Shown here piece by piece: positions 31,214 through 39,985 of a stretch of 45,990 nt of DNA. Position 1 is the stretch's first letter. Each line of letters begins with the position of its first letter. The notes under the pieces are model-generated. The model saw only the letters and a program-made list of their open reading frames with translations. It ran no database searches and had not been told where the DNA came from. A program made the position numbers and the translations under genes. Origin of the DNA: Chloroflexota bacterium (GTDB lineage: Bacteria > Chloroflexota > Chloroflexia > QHBQ01); NCBI GenBank assembly GCA_025355955.1, contig JANXYP010000106.1, forward strand, positions 1 through 45,990, read 5' to 3'.

Positions 31214-34015
31214 ATGTCCAACCCCCCCCGCCCGCCAAACCGGCCCATGCGTATCCGCCGCTCTGCGCCCGTCGAGGCTATTGCCGTCGATGACGAGGGC
31301 CAACCGATCACTATCGACTTGCCCGCAGCTACACTTCCCACCGCCATAGCGAAGGCTGCGCCCGCCACTGGCGGGGAGCAACCCACTGCATCTGTACCCG
31401 TGCGTGCGGTACGCACCAGCCGGGTTGCAGAAGCGGCGCTGCCCAGCGCTGAAGCGGTAAAACCGCTTGTCGAAGCGGCATCGGAGGACGAGTCCGACCC
31501 GCTGCCAGTTGCGCCACGTTCGTGGCAGGCGCGCATCCTGGCCCGCCCCGACCTGCTGCTGCTGGCGGCGCTGGTCTTCTTCGCGCTCGCCATCCGCCTC
31601 TTCAACCTGGGCAGCTTCCCCGACACCTTCGGCGCTGACGAGGCCGACAACACTGAGGATGCTCTACGTATCATCCACGGGATGCCACCAGTGAACGGCT
31701 TTTTCGGCTTCGACTGGAAGCCGCAGCCTGCCTTCAGCGTCTACCTGCTCAGTTTCTTTCTACGCATCTTTGGCACCAGTATGTTCGCCGCCCGCCTACC
31801 CAGCGCGCTGATCAGCAGCGCCGCCCTTATCCCCTTCTACTTCCTGCTGCGCCGTCAGTTTTCGGTGGTTGCCGCGCTGCTCGGCACCTTCCTGCTCGCT
31901 ACCAACCTATGGTATCTCAACTTTTCGCGCAGTGCGTGGGAGAACGTCCATATCGCCTTCTATATGCTGATGACGATGCTCTTCCTGCTGTTCGCGCTCG
32001 ACGGACTGCGTAAGAAGTCCACCCCGCAATGGCGCATCTGGCTCTGCTTCGCCGTCACTGGCTTCTTCTGCGCCCTTGGCCTCTACGGCTACTTCGGCGG
32101 GCGGGCCATCATCCTGGCGGTGGTTGCCTATTTCCCGGTGGCGCTCTGGTTCTACCGCCGTCGTTGGGGTTGGCTGCTGGCGGGCTACCTGATCATCGGC
32201 GCAGTCGCCGCCCTGCTCATCTGGCCGCAGTTGGCCTACACGCTCCAGCCGGAAAAGTGGACGTTCTTCAATCGGCGCAGCGATATCGTGCTGGTGCTGA
32301 ACACTGGTGAGTACAAGTCTAACCCACTCGGCACGCTCATGAGTCAGGCAGGGACGAACATTCGTGGCATCTGGTTTAACGTCAGCAGCGTGCTGCGCGG
32401 CTACTATATACCCAGCCGCTATGTGCCTTCTGGCTCGCCGCTGCTCGACCCCATCACCGGCCTACTCGTCTTCGTTGGCCTCATCCTCAGCCTTGCCCTG
32501 GCACGATTGCGCCGCCGCCCCGAAACCTACCTCTGGTGGCTGATGCTGATCGTCTGCTGGGCCTTCACCGAGGTGATCACCACCATGACCCCCGACGGCG
32601 CACGGGGGGTGGGTTGGATGCCCGCGCTGATCTACTTCGCCACTATCACCATCGAAGCGGCGGTGTTGTTCGCGGCGCGGCTACGGACTAGCCGCTGGCT
32701 GCCAGTCGCGCTCGCCACTGCCATCGTGCTCATCACTGGCTTCGCCAACATCAACGACTACGCTCATTGGCAGAGCCAGCCAGAGGGCCGCCAGGTACGC
32801 GCTCCCTACATCGCCAATTGCGAGTTCCCCGCCTGGTCGGCGCAGGTGATTGATCGCGCCGATAAGCATCTGGCTGGCTTCGCGGTCAGCGACTGGCTTG
32901 GCACCCATTACCACCCCAAGGGTTACGCAGTGCTGCCCTGCGGCCCTGATGCCGATAAGACTGACAGCAACCCGCCTGCTACCACTGGCAGCACACCGGG
33001 CGGCGGCTCTACCACAATCAACAACCCACCTGTGAGTACCTTCATTCCCCCATCTACCCCGCGCCAGCAGTGGTTGGCTAAACTCGCCACTATTGGCAGG
33101 GATGCTCACGCCGGACAGGGGCAGCTGATCGAACCACGCGCCGTGGCGGTGGACAAGGATGGCAATATCTATGTAGTAGATAGCGCGGCCAGCGCCCAGA
33201 CGATTACCAAGTACGATCAAAACGGCAAACTCCTGCTCACCTGGGGCGGTGTGGGCAGCCCCAGCGACAACGACAAGTTCGACGGGCTATGGGCGATTGG
33301 CATAGACAAGGCGGGCGAGGTACTCACCCTGGACCAGGCCGACTACTGGGTACGGGTTTTCGATCAGAGTGGCAAGTTCATCCACAAGTGGGGTGGCCCC
33401 GATATTCGAATGTACCACCCGCGGGCGATGAGCATCGATGCCAACGATAATGTATACATCGCCGACAGCGGTAACAAGCGCATCCTGCGCTACAGCGTCA
33501 GCGGCCAACTGCAGCAGGAGATGGCAGATACAGCGGCGGGCGCGGCCCCCAGCGAAAAGCTAGTAGAGCCGGGCGGGGTGGCAGGTGCGTCAGATGGTGG
33601 CTTCTTCGTCGCCGACTCGCTAGCCCAGTTGATCCGCCGTTACAATCGCATCGGCCAGCAGCAGAACAGTTGGAGCTTCGCGGCGGTCGCCTCGACCAAC
33701 GGCCCCCGCCTGGCAGTCGCCCCCGACGGCAGCCTGTACGTCACGGCTTATAACCTGTGCGCTATCATCCACTACGATGCCAACGGCATCGCCAAGGATG
33801 CGACAGGCGACTGCACAAGTAAGGACTATCTCAGCCAACCCAGCGGCGCGACCATCGCCAACGGCAAGCTCTACGTCACCGACCTCGGCCTGAAGGCAGT
33901 GTTGGTGTTCGCTCTGCCCGCAACCTCCGCGCCCGCAACGCCAGCTACCGCTGCCCCAATCGCGCCGCTTACTGCCACCATCACGCTAACCGGCACCAGC
34001 AAGCCAAAGCCATAA
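31214..34015 (+). CDS. GT39-like membrane glycosyltransferase fused to an NHL propeller
   Basis: The 933-aa protein has a cytosolic Pro/Ala-rich head (1-105). About eleven TM helices from 113 to about 525 contain the acidic loop motif FGADEADN with Asp142-Glu143. An outer segment (530-600) with conserved Cys follows, a Gly/Thr linker, and then four to five NHL repeats (about 636-905): AVDKDGNIYVVDSA, IDKAGEVLTLD, SIDANDNVYIADSGNKRI and VAPDGSLYVTAYN are the repeat cores. The tail is Ala/Thr/Pro-rich. No PA14, unlike copies A and B. The propeller may bind protein or glycan outside the cell. 19 bp after the GT2 gene; weak Shine-Dalgarno. Confidence 0.82.
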   Translation: MSNPPRPPNRPMRIRRSAPVEAIAVDDEGQPITIDLPAATLPTAIAKAAPATGGEQPTASVPVRAVRTSRVAEAALPSAEAVKPLVEAASEDESDPLPVAPRSWQARILARPDLLLLAALVFFALAIRLFNLGSFPDTFGADEADNTEDALRIIHGMPPVNGFFGFDWKPQPAFSVYLLSFFLRIFGTSMFAARLPSALISSAALIPFYFLLRRQFSVVAALLGTFLLATNLWYLNFSRSAWENVHIAFYMLMTMLFLLFALDGLRKKSTPQWRIWLCFAVTGFFCALGLYGYFGGRAIILAVVAYFPVALWFYRRRWGWLLAGYLIIGAVAALLIWPQLAYTLQPEKWTFFNRRSDIVLVLNTGEYKSNPLGTLMSQAGTNIRGIWFNVSSVLRGYYIPSRYVPSGSPLLDPITGLLVFVGLILSLALARLRRRPETYLWWLMLIVCWAFTEVITTMTPDGARGVGWMPALIYFATITIEAAVLFAARLRTSRWLPVALATAIVLITGFANINDYAHWQSQPEGRQVRAPYIANCEFPAWSAQVIDRADKHLAGFAVSDWLGTHYHPKGYAVLPCGPDADKTDSNPPATTGSTPGGGSTTINNPPVSTFIPPSTPRQQWLAKLATIGRDAHAGQGQLIEPRAVAVDKDGNIYVVDSAASAQTITKYDQNGKLLLTWGGVGSPSDNDKFDGLWAIGIDKAGEVLTLDQADYWVRVFDQSGKFIHKWGGPDIRMYHPRAMSIDANDNVYIADSGNKRILRYSVSGQLQQEMADTAAGAAPSEKLVEPGGVAGASDGGFFVADSLAQLIRRYNRIGQQQNSWSFAAVASTNGPRLAVAPDGSLYVTAYNLCAIIHYDANGIAKDATGDCTSKDYLSQPSGATIANGKLYVTDLGLKAVLVFALPATSAPATPATAAPIAPLTATITLTGTSKPKP

Positions 34016-34121
34016 GCACCCCTCGCTAACAAAGTTCTGAATACCCCTCCCCAATGGAGAGGCAAGGAGGGGGAGTACGGCGCATCATAACATGGTTTGC
34101 CAGGCAATAAGCGCCCGCTAA

Positions 34122-34148
34122 TTAGCACTCGAACTTGCCGAGTGCCAA
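34122..34148 (+). promoter_or_regulatory. CIRCE operator (HrcA binding site)
   Basis: TTAGCACTC-N9-GAGTGCCAA matches the CIRCE consensus (TTAGCACTC-N9-GAGTGCTAA) at 17 of 18 arm positions. It overlaps the -35 box TTGCCG (34135-34140) of a promoter with an 18-bp spacer and TACAAT (34159-34164). HrcA binding would block RNA polymerase, so the gene below should be heat- or stress-inducible. Confidence 0.88.
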
Positions 34149-34164
34149 CCCGATCTGGTACAAT
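34135..34164 (+). promoter_or_regulatory. promoter overlapped by CIRCE
   Basis: TTGCCG (34135-34140), 18-bp spacer, TACAAT (34159-34164), about 75 bp before the FmdB-type gene. Both the -35 and part of the spacer lie inside the CIRCE. Confidence 0.65.
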
Positions 34165-34238
34165 AGAGGATGGTAGGTTTTATTATTGACCCCAATCTAC
34201 CTTCTGCCTTCCACCCTCTACCATTGTGAGGTAAAGTA

Positions 34239-34589
34239 ATGCCGATTTACGTATACAAATGCCCCGAATGTGGGCAGCAGTTCGACAAGATGCAGCCGTT
34301 TAGCGCCGCAAATGGCTACCCCTGCCCCAACTGCCATGCTGAGGCGAAGCGGAAGCTGCAAGCAGCGGGCATCGTGTTCAAAGGCTCCGGCTGGTACATC
34401 ACCGACAGCCGCAAGGCCGATGAGGCCAAGCGTGACGCGATTGCTAACAAGCCCGCTAGCGAGGCCGCCGCACCGAGCGAGACTAGCGCCCCAGCCAGCA
34501 ACGAAGCCAGCAGCGAAGCCAGCCCTGTTGCTGCCCCAGCCACGCCTGCCAAGCCCACCAGCATCGAACCGAGCAGCACGCCTGCTTAG
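34239..34589 (+). CDS. FmdB-family zinc-ribbon protein
   Basis: The 116-aa protein begins MPIYVYKCPECGQQFDKMQ and continues CPNCHAEAKRKL, the classical FmdB regulatory-protein zinc ribbon (Cys8, Cys11, Cys28, Cys31). AGIVFKGSGWYITD follows, the standard FmdB end of domain. The C-terminal 55 residues are an Ala/Ser/Pro/Glu-rich tail without structure. Start at 34239 with GAGG upstream. It sits alone behind a CIRCE, which makes it a likely heat-shock-regulon member. FmdB proteins are thought to be small regulators or zinc carriers; the role is not firmly known. Confidence 0.88.
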   Translation: MPIYVYKCPECGQQFDKMQPFSAANGYPCPNCHAEAKRKLQAAGIVFKGSGWYITDSRKADEAKRDAIANKPASEAAAPSETSAPASNEASSEASPVAAPATPAKPTSIEPSSTPA

Positions 34590-34620
34590 TCTATGGGTGA
34601 GCGTCACGTTTTTGCATACC

Positions 34621-34905
34621 CGACCAGGGTGGGCCACCGCCCGCCCCTACGATTACCCAATAACTTGTATCACACCCGTATCTGCGGGTGTGTTATTAGT
34701 TTTTGGGTGGTTAGCACCCTCACCAGGGCGAGCCACCGCCCGCCCTACGATTACCCAATAACTTGTATCACACCCCTGTATCTGCGGGTGTGTTACTAAT
34801 TATTGGGTGGTTAGCGCCCTCACCAGGGCGGGCCACCGCCCGCCCCTACGTTTATCCAATAACTTGTATCACACCGTGTATCTGCCGCTGCCTTGATAAC
34901 CCACC
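34621..34905 (+). repeat. three 100-bp tandem hairpin units
   Basis: The unit (AC)CAGGGCGGGCCACCGCCC...CCAATAACTTGTATCACACC...GGGTGTGTTA...TTGGGTGGTTAGC begins at about 34623, 34723 and 34823, an exact 100-bp period. Each contains two hairpins: GGGCGG-core, and CACACCC(C)GTATCTGCGGGTGTG. The unit ends also match 30044-30122. The last unit loses its right hairpin. No gene; the kinase promoter lies immediately downstream. Confidence 0.85.
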
Positions 34906-34921
34906 TCTTCTGTGCTAAAAT
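34893..34921 (+). promoter_or_regulatory. promoter of the kinase-bactofilin gene
   Basis: TTGATA (34893-34898), 17-bp spacer, TAAAAT (34916-34921); the ATG follows at 34959 with GGGAG at -7. Confidence 0.75.
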
Positions 34922-34958
34922 AGCCCTGCGTTACATAACATAAGCAAACGGGAGCAGC

Positions 34959-36803
34959 ATGGCAATCAGGAAAAGCGGCGAACGGATTGGCGACTACGAG
35001 CTGATCAGCGAACTGGGGCGGGGGGGGATGTCGGACGTGTATCGCGTCTACAACCACCGCAAAGCCCGCAGCGAGGCGCTGAAGGTGCTGCGTCTGCAAG
35101 TGGCTAGTAGCGAGGATGCGGGCCGCTTCCAGCGCGAGATCGCGATCAGCTCGAAGTTGACTCACCCCAACATCGTCGCGGTCTACGACGCGGGGGTGAT
35201 GAAGGAAGAAGGGGTTTACTTCATTGCGATGGAGGCAATGGAGGGAACGCTGCGCGACTACCTCAAGGCGCAGAAGAGTGGCTACCTCAAGCTGGAAGAG
35301 GCGGCGACGATTATGGCCGCCCTGGCTGCCGCGCTAGATTACGCCCACAAGCAGAAGGTTATCCACCGCGATATCAAGCCGGAGAACGTGCTGTATCAGA
35401 CTGATGCCAACCGTGAGCGACGCTGGTGCCTGGCCGATTTCGGCATTGCCCGCGCCGCCGACGATGCCCACTTTACCCGTGTCGGTGAGGCGGTTGGCAC
35501 CGTCACTTACATGGCCCCCGAGCGGCTGGGCGGCGATGTGACTGCCCCTGGCCCCGCCTCCGACCAGTATGCGCTGGGCGTGGTGCTGTATGAGATGCTA
35601 ACCGGCGCGCCCCCGTTTACCGGAGCGCCGGAAGACATCATGCGGGCACAACTGGAAACCCGCCCCGACCCCCCATCCAAGCGCAACACCCATCTGCCCC
35701 GCGAGGCCGACGATATTGTGCTGCGGATGCTGGCGAAGCGGCCCCGCGACCGCTACCCCTCGGCCAGCGCCGCTGCTGCTGACTTGCAGGCCGCCGCGGG
35801 AATGCTACCCGACGACGCTCTGCGTAAGATGTACGCCCGCGCCACCGCCCTTGCCAGCGACTCTGACCCCGCCAGCCCTGCTATCGCCCGTGTACTAATC
35901 GAGACGGTAATCGAGGCAGCGCCCAACTTCCGTGACCGCCAGAAGGTAATGCAGCGTATCGAGGAGCGTGAACGCAACGCGCCCGTCTTGTCCCACGACG
36001 CGCCGACCAAAAAGACCACGCCACCTAAAGCCGCGCCCCTGATTGGCGATCGCAATAACTGGCCCGGCCATCTATTTCCCACCCGCAAGGCCGAGCTTGG
36101 CCGCGAGATAACATTGGTGGCAGGATCAAGCGCGGACGGCACGATGTTCGGCACGCGGGTACGGGTAGCCCAGGGCGCGACCTTGCGCGGTCACGTCTAT
36201 AGCACTGGCGACATAATTCTGGAAGAGGGCGCGACCGTGACTGGCACGGCGATTGCGCGGGGCAAGCTGGAGATTGGCCCCAACTGCCGCGCCCGCAGCG
36301 TGTTCGCCAGCAGCATTAGCGTGGGGCAGAACAGCCAGGTGCGCCGTTGGACGGTGAGCGAGGGGGAGATGGCGGTTGCAGCCGACGCTCAGGTGGGTGG
36401 GGCGCACGCACTTGGCCCAATCAGCATCGAGCGCGGTGGTCAGGTGATGTCGCCCAGCGTGGTCAGCGCCCACGATAGTGTCATCATCGCGCCGCAGGTG
36501 AAGGTAGGCGAGTTGCCGGTTAGCGACGAGAACAGCTTCGCGCTCGACCGTAGCGGTCAACTGCGCGCCAGGGTAGCTACTACTGCGCCATCATCTGCGC
36601 CCCGCACTGGCACCATCGTCACCAGCCTGCTCAACCATCGCTTGCTACAGGCGATCCTCGCTGCCAAGTCAATCCTCGGCGCAAATGCTGGCCCAGTCGC
36701 GCACACAATGCTCGACGAACCCCGCGCCAGCACTGGCCCGTTGCCCGCCGAAGATACCACCGACGCACCAGCAGACCAGCCAACGGATCAGCTAACCGAT
36801 TAG
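34959..36803 (+). CDS. Ser/Thr protein kinase with bactofilin-like C-terminal solenoid
   Basis: The 614-aa cytosolic Hanks-type kinase is complete: glycine loop GRGGMSDVY (20-28), Lys42 (ALKVLR), Glu60 (QREIAI), HRDIKPEN (136-143), DFG (160-162), APE (186-188) and SDQYALGVVLYEM (201-213). No TM helix or PASTA domain follows. Residues about 265-335 are helical (dimerisation?), and 393-515 form a beta-solenoid of short strands (GTRVRVAQGATLRGHVYS, GDIILEEGATVTGTAI, GKLEIGPNCRARSV), the bactofilin (polymer-forming) pattern. The C-terminal tail is acidic. ATG at 34959. It precedes the coiled-coil membrane protein gene by 140 bp, and a shared pathway is plausible. Confidence 0.85.
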   Translation: MAIRKSGERIGDYELISELGRGGMSDVYRVYNHRKARSEALKVLRLQVASSEDAGRFQREIAISSKLTHPNIVAVYDAGVMKEEGVYFIAMEAMEGTLRDYLKAQKSGYLKLEEAATIMAALAAALDYAHKQKVIHRDIKPENVLYQTDANRERRWCLADFGIARAADDAHFTRVGEAVGTVTYMAPERLGGDVTAPGPASDQYALGVVLYEMLTGAPPFTGAPEDIMRAQLETRPDPPSKRNTHLPREADDIVLRMLAKRPRDRYPSASAAAADLQAAAGMLPDDALRKMYARATALASDSDPASPAIARVLIETVIEAAPNFRDRQKVMQRIEERERNAPVLSHDAPTKKTTPPKAAPLIGDRNNWPGHLFPTRKAELGREITLVAGSSADGTMFGTRVRVAQGATLRGHVYSTGDIILEEGATVTGTAIARGKLEIGPNCRARSVFASSISVGQNSQVRRWTVSEGEMAVAADAQVGGAHALGPISIERGGQVMSPSVVSAHDSVIIAPQVKVGELPVSDENSFALDRSGQLRARVATTAPSSAPRTGTIVTSLLNHRLLQAILAAKSILGANAGPVAHTMLDEPRASTGPLPAEDTTDAPADQPTDQLTD

Positions 36804-36943
36804 CCAACAGATTGAAAAGACGGATAAACGGATTAGGTGGGGTGGCATTGCTAGTTACGATATGCGTGGTCGCCGAGTGGCAAGGCAAGTGCAACCCGAC
36901 CTTACAACATCATTCTACAATCTACAATCTACATTCTACAATC
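36804..36943 (+). repeat. spacer with TCTACAA heptamers
   Basis: TCTACAA-type units run from about 36915 to 36942 (four units), directly before the ATG of the coiled-coil gene. No Shine-Dalgarno is visible. The upstream frame extension to a TTG at 36812 passes through this and is not credible. Confidence 0.6.
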
Positions 36944-39900
36944 ATGATCGAAGCCGAGACAATCGCCACAACCACAGTAGACGAGGGCCAGACGCGGCAC
37001 ATCCCGTTCAGCGAACTGGACCCGCACCTGCCACCGCCTTACCTTGCCAGCGAGGATGGCGGCGAAGCCGCCAGCCAGCCGATGGTGGTGGCGTATCTTT
37101 ATGCTCTGCTCTGGCAGCGCTTCTTTCGCCTGATGAAGTGGTGGATTTTCGCAGTGCCAGTGGTGATCGTGATCGGCGGACTGCTGCTGCTCTATATGAA
37201 TGCTAATGCAAACCTGGCGGGCAACAACTCTATCAACACCACGATTGTCACTGCTGCTATCTTTGTCGTGATCATTGGCGGCGCGCTGGCGCTCATTCTG
37301 CTCAAACCGAGCATCCAGAACCTGACGAAGGGTGACTGGCTGGTTACTGCCCAACCGTTCGGCGAAGGCGACGATTATTTGCTGCTCGATACCCTCAAGC
37401 AGCAGGCCGACGACCCCAACGATGTCTTCCACCTGCCCCGCGCCGACCAGACCGCGCTACTCAGTCGCACCAACGCGACTCTGGCGATGGCCCCGCTGGA
37501 ACAGGCGAAAGGCGACACGCCCTTGCCGCTCGATACCCAGGCCGAATTGATCGAGAACCTGACCGAGATTGCCCGCCTCACCGCCGCACAGGAATATACT
37601 GACTATCCCGCCTACACCCTTGCTAGCGACAGCGAGGCGTTTGCCATCTTCGGCGAGTTGCTCAAGCCGGGCGAAGACCGCGCCACCCTTCCAGAACCGA
37701 ACTACGATTACACCGTGCAAGAGTTGCCGCCCGCCGACGCGGATGAGGAGGGGTTGGACGACGAGGAGGCTTTGCGTCGCCGCATCATTACCATTACCAG
37801 CCGCCTCGATGCCGAGGAGCGGGCCAAAGCGCCGACCGAGATTGCCGCCGTTATCGCCCCTGCCAGCCTGCCGATCGACCCGACCACCGTGCTACCTGGC
37901 GCAATGACCCTGGCGCAAACGCACGGCTATGTTGGAGAACTGAGCGAGTTCACGGCGCTGGCCGAGCCGCTGCTGAACATTTGGCAGCACCAGCGCGAGG
38001 GGTTGGGGGCGATGCGGGTGTGGAGCGGCAACTGGCGCGAGGCGGCTGGCTTTTGGCGCAAGCAAACCGACGCACATCACGCCGAGATGGCTGATTTGCT
38101 TACCGCCGCGAATACGATGTTCGCCCGCGCCGCCGATGCGCTGGCCTACGAGATCAAGCCGCTACTGGAACAGGTAGAGAGCGACCGCGCCTTGATCGAA
38201 GGTCGCGCCCGCCAGCTTGCCACCACGCGCATCGAGCAGGCGCGGGTGGAGTTTGGCCGCCGCATCAGCACCGAAGAGCAGTTGCAAGCGGAGCTAAGTG
38301 GCCGCGAGGTGGGGCAGCGGGAGCAAATCGGGCGATTGGAGCAGCGCGAACGCAGCGAGGAAGCGACGCTCAACCGCCTGCGCGATGAGCAGGGCCAGGC
38401 CGAGGTGCAGATTGAGGCGCGCATCAACCAGGCGCAGAATCGCATAAAAAATGCGGCAAAGACCCCATATCCGGTAGATGCGGGCCGCAGCAACCCGCGT
38501 GAGCAGTTGCCCGCCGATCCGATCGAAGCTCTGCCCCGTGCCAGCCGCAAGGTGGGGCGCATCACCTCGCTGTTTAATGAAGTGAGTGGCCCTTTCGCCC
38601 AGCTAACTGACCGCTATGAGAACATCCGCCAGCAGTCTACCGCGCTAACTCAGACGGGCAACCCCTACGTCGAGCGGCTGCAACTGCTAACCATGCTATT
38701 GCCAGTGCTACGCAACCTGCGCGGCGAGATGAGCAGCGAACATGATGTAATCATCGGCCTCAGCCGCGACGTGGCGGCGGTCAATCAGGAGCTTGCCACC
38801 TATATCAGCGGTTTGTCCCGCACTGTGGAGGCGGATGAGGAAGCCGCCAGCGCCCGTCAACGGCTCTTGCAGTTGCAGAATCAGGCCAAAACCTTGCAGC
38901 AGCAGATTGACGGAACGCGGCCAGGCTACATATACAATCAGCTTGACACCAACGTGCGCCAGTACGAGGAACTGGCGCGGGGATTGCCGCCGCAGGTACA
39001 ACTCTGGGCCGAGACCGTAGCCGACATCGAGGAGGCCACCGCCGCCCTGTTCAAGACTCGCGAGGAGCGGCAGCGGGCGCTGGATGCCCTGACCGCCATC
39101 CATCAGCAGACGGAGGACAGCCAACGCAAGGCGCAGCAGCTTACCCTCAGCCGCGATCGTGAGGTGACCGAGCATGAGGCGCAACTTGATACCCGCGTGC
39201 GTACCTTCACCACCGATGCCGCCCACCAGCAAGAGGAGATCCGCCACCACCTGACCGAACTCGAGCAGGCGCACAGCGAATGGCAGCGTCGTCACGCTTC
39301 GATTGCCGCTGGCAGCTTCACCCGCTATGTTAACTTCGATGCGGAATGCATGGAACTGAAGGCCGAGACAGTCGAGAGCCTGCTGGACTACATTGAGACC
39401 AACCTGCGCCGCGCTAGCGAACTGGTGGAAGCTACCCAGCGCCTGCTAGGACGCTGCCTGCTTAAGCGCGACGCAGACAACCCGTCCGCCGTGCCAATTG
39501 CCCCGCTGATTACTGGCGCGGTGGTCAACTTCCTCATCCCTGTCTGGCTGGTGGAATATCGCCCCTGGTTGTTCGGCAAGCGCACCTACTACGCGCTCAC
39601 CCCGGTTACGGTGCGCTTCCAGCTAAAGCCGGGATGGGGTGCAGTCGGCGCGGAGATGAACCCACGCAGTAGCGGGGCGCAGACCCTGTTCGCCAATCGC
39701 GCTCACCTCAGCGACAACTATCCGCTGATGCGCTTCATCACCCGCAACTCGGTACTTGCCAGCCGTGACAGCCGCGACAATCTGCGTGGTAGGATTGACC
39801 ACCTCGCCCATGTTGGCTTCATCAACTTCGCCCTCGCCACCGTTCTAAAGTTCACTATCGGCTGGCGCAACCTGTTCGACTTCGCCCCCCGCCAACATAA

Positions 39901-39958
39901 GGACGACGCACCGCCACCTACCTCCGACACGCCACCCGCTGAGGAATCAGCCGCGTAG
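36944..39958 (+). CDS. giant coiled-coil membrane protein, function unknown
   Basis: 1004 aa from the ATG at 36944. Residues 1-64 are a cytosolic acidic head, two TM helices follow at about 66-84 and 100-120, and the C-terminal bulk is on the cytosolic side (inference). Residues about 400-830 are strongly helical with Gln/Glu/Arg-rich heptads (RARQLATTRIEQARVEFGRR, REQIGRLEQRERSEEATLNR), a coiled coil. A compact C-terminal domain (about 860-980) has FLIPVWLVEYRPWLFGKRTYY. No family recognised. With the upstream kinase it could form a membrane-cytoskeleton signalling unit. Confidence 0.7.
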   Translation: MIEAETIATTTVDEGQTRHIPFSELDPHLPPPYLASEDGGEAASQPMVVAYLYALLWQRFFRLMKWWIFAVPVVIVIGGLLLLYMNANANLAGNNSINTTIVTAAIFVVIIGGALALILLKPSIQNLTKGDWLVTAQPFGEGDDYLLLDTLKQQADDPNDVFHLPRADQTALLSRTNATLAMAPLEQAKGDTPLPLDTQAELIENLTEIARLTAAQEYTDYPAYTLASDSEAFAIFGELLKPGEDRATLPEPNYDYTVQELPPADADEEGLDDEEALRRRIITITSRLDAEERAKAPTEIAAVIAPASLPIDPTTVLPGAMTLAQTHGYVGELSEFTALAEPLLNIWQHQREGLGAMRVWSGNWREAAGFWRKQTDAHHAEMADLLTAANTMFARAADALAYEIKPLLEQVESDRALIEGRARQLATTRIEQARVEFGRRISTEEQLQAELSGREVGQREQIGRLEQRERSEEATLNRLRDEQGQAEVQIEARINQAQNRIKNAAKTPYPVDAGRSNPREQLPADPIEALPRASRKVGRITSLFNEVSGPFAQLTDRYENIRQQSTALTQTGNPYVERLQLLTMLLPVLRNLRGEMSSEHDVIIGLSRDVAAVNQELATYISGLSRTVEADEEAASARQRLLQLQNQAKTLQQQIDGTRPGYIYNQLDTNVRQYEELARGLPPQVQLWAETVADIEEATAALFKTREERQRALDALTAIHQQTEDSQRKAQQLTLSRDREVTEHEAQLDTRVRTFTTDAAHQQEEIRHHLTELEQAHSEWQRRHASIAAGSFTRYVNFDAECMELKAETVESLLDYIETNLRRASELVEATQRLLGRCLLKRDADNPSAVPIAPLITGAVVNFLIPVWLVEYRPWLFGKRTYYALTPVTVRFQLKPGWGAVGAEMNPRSSGAQTLFANRAHLSDNYPLMRFITRNSVLASRDSRDNLRGRIDHLAHVGFINFALATVLKFTIGWRNLFDFAPRQHKDDAPPPTSDTPPAEESAA

Positions 39959-39985
39959 GTTCGAGGAATGTGCGGATCGGTAAGC

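Larger units (their letters stand above)
34016..34238. other. intergenic region with repeat and CIRCE
   Basis: It contains a CTCCCC..GGAGAGG hairpin repeat (34040-34075), the CIRCE at 34122-34148, its overlapping promoter, and AATCTACCTTCTGCCTTCC (34193-34212). No gene. Confidence 0.6.

Noticed and set aside
34621-34905. Possible CRISPR array (100-bp tandem units)
   Set aside because: Repeats and intervening DNA are equally conserved, units are too long and no spacers or cas genes are present.
36812-36943. Upstream extension of the coiled-coil gene to a TTG
   Set aside because: The extra 44 codons pass through heptamer repeats and a non-coding spacer; ATG 36944 fits better.
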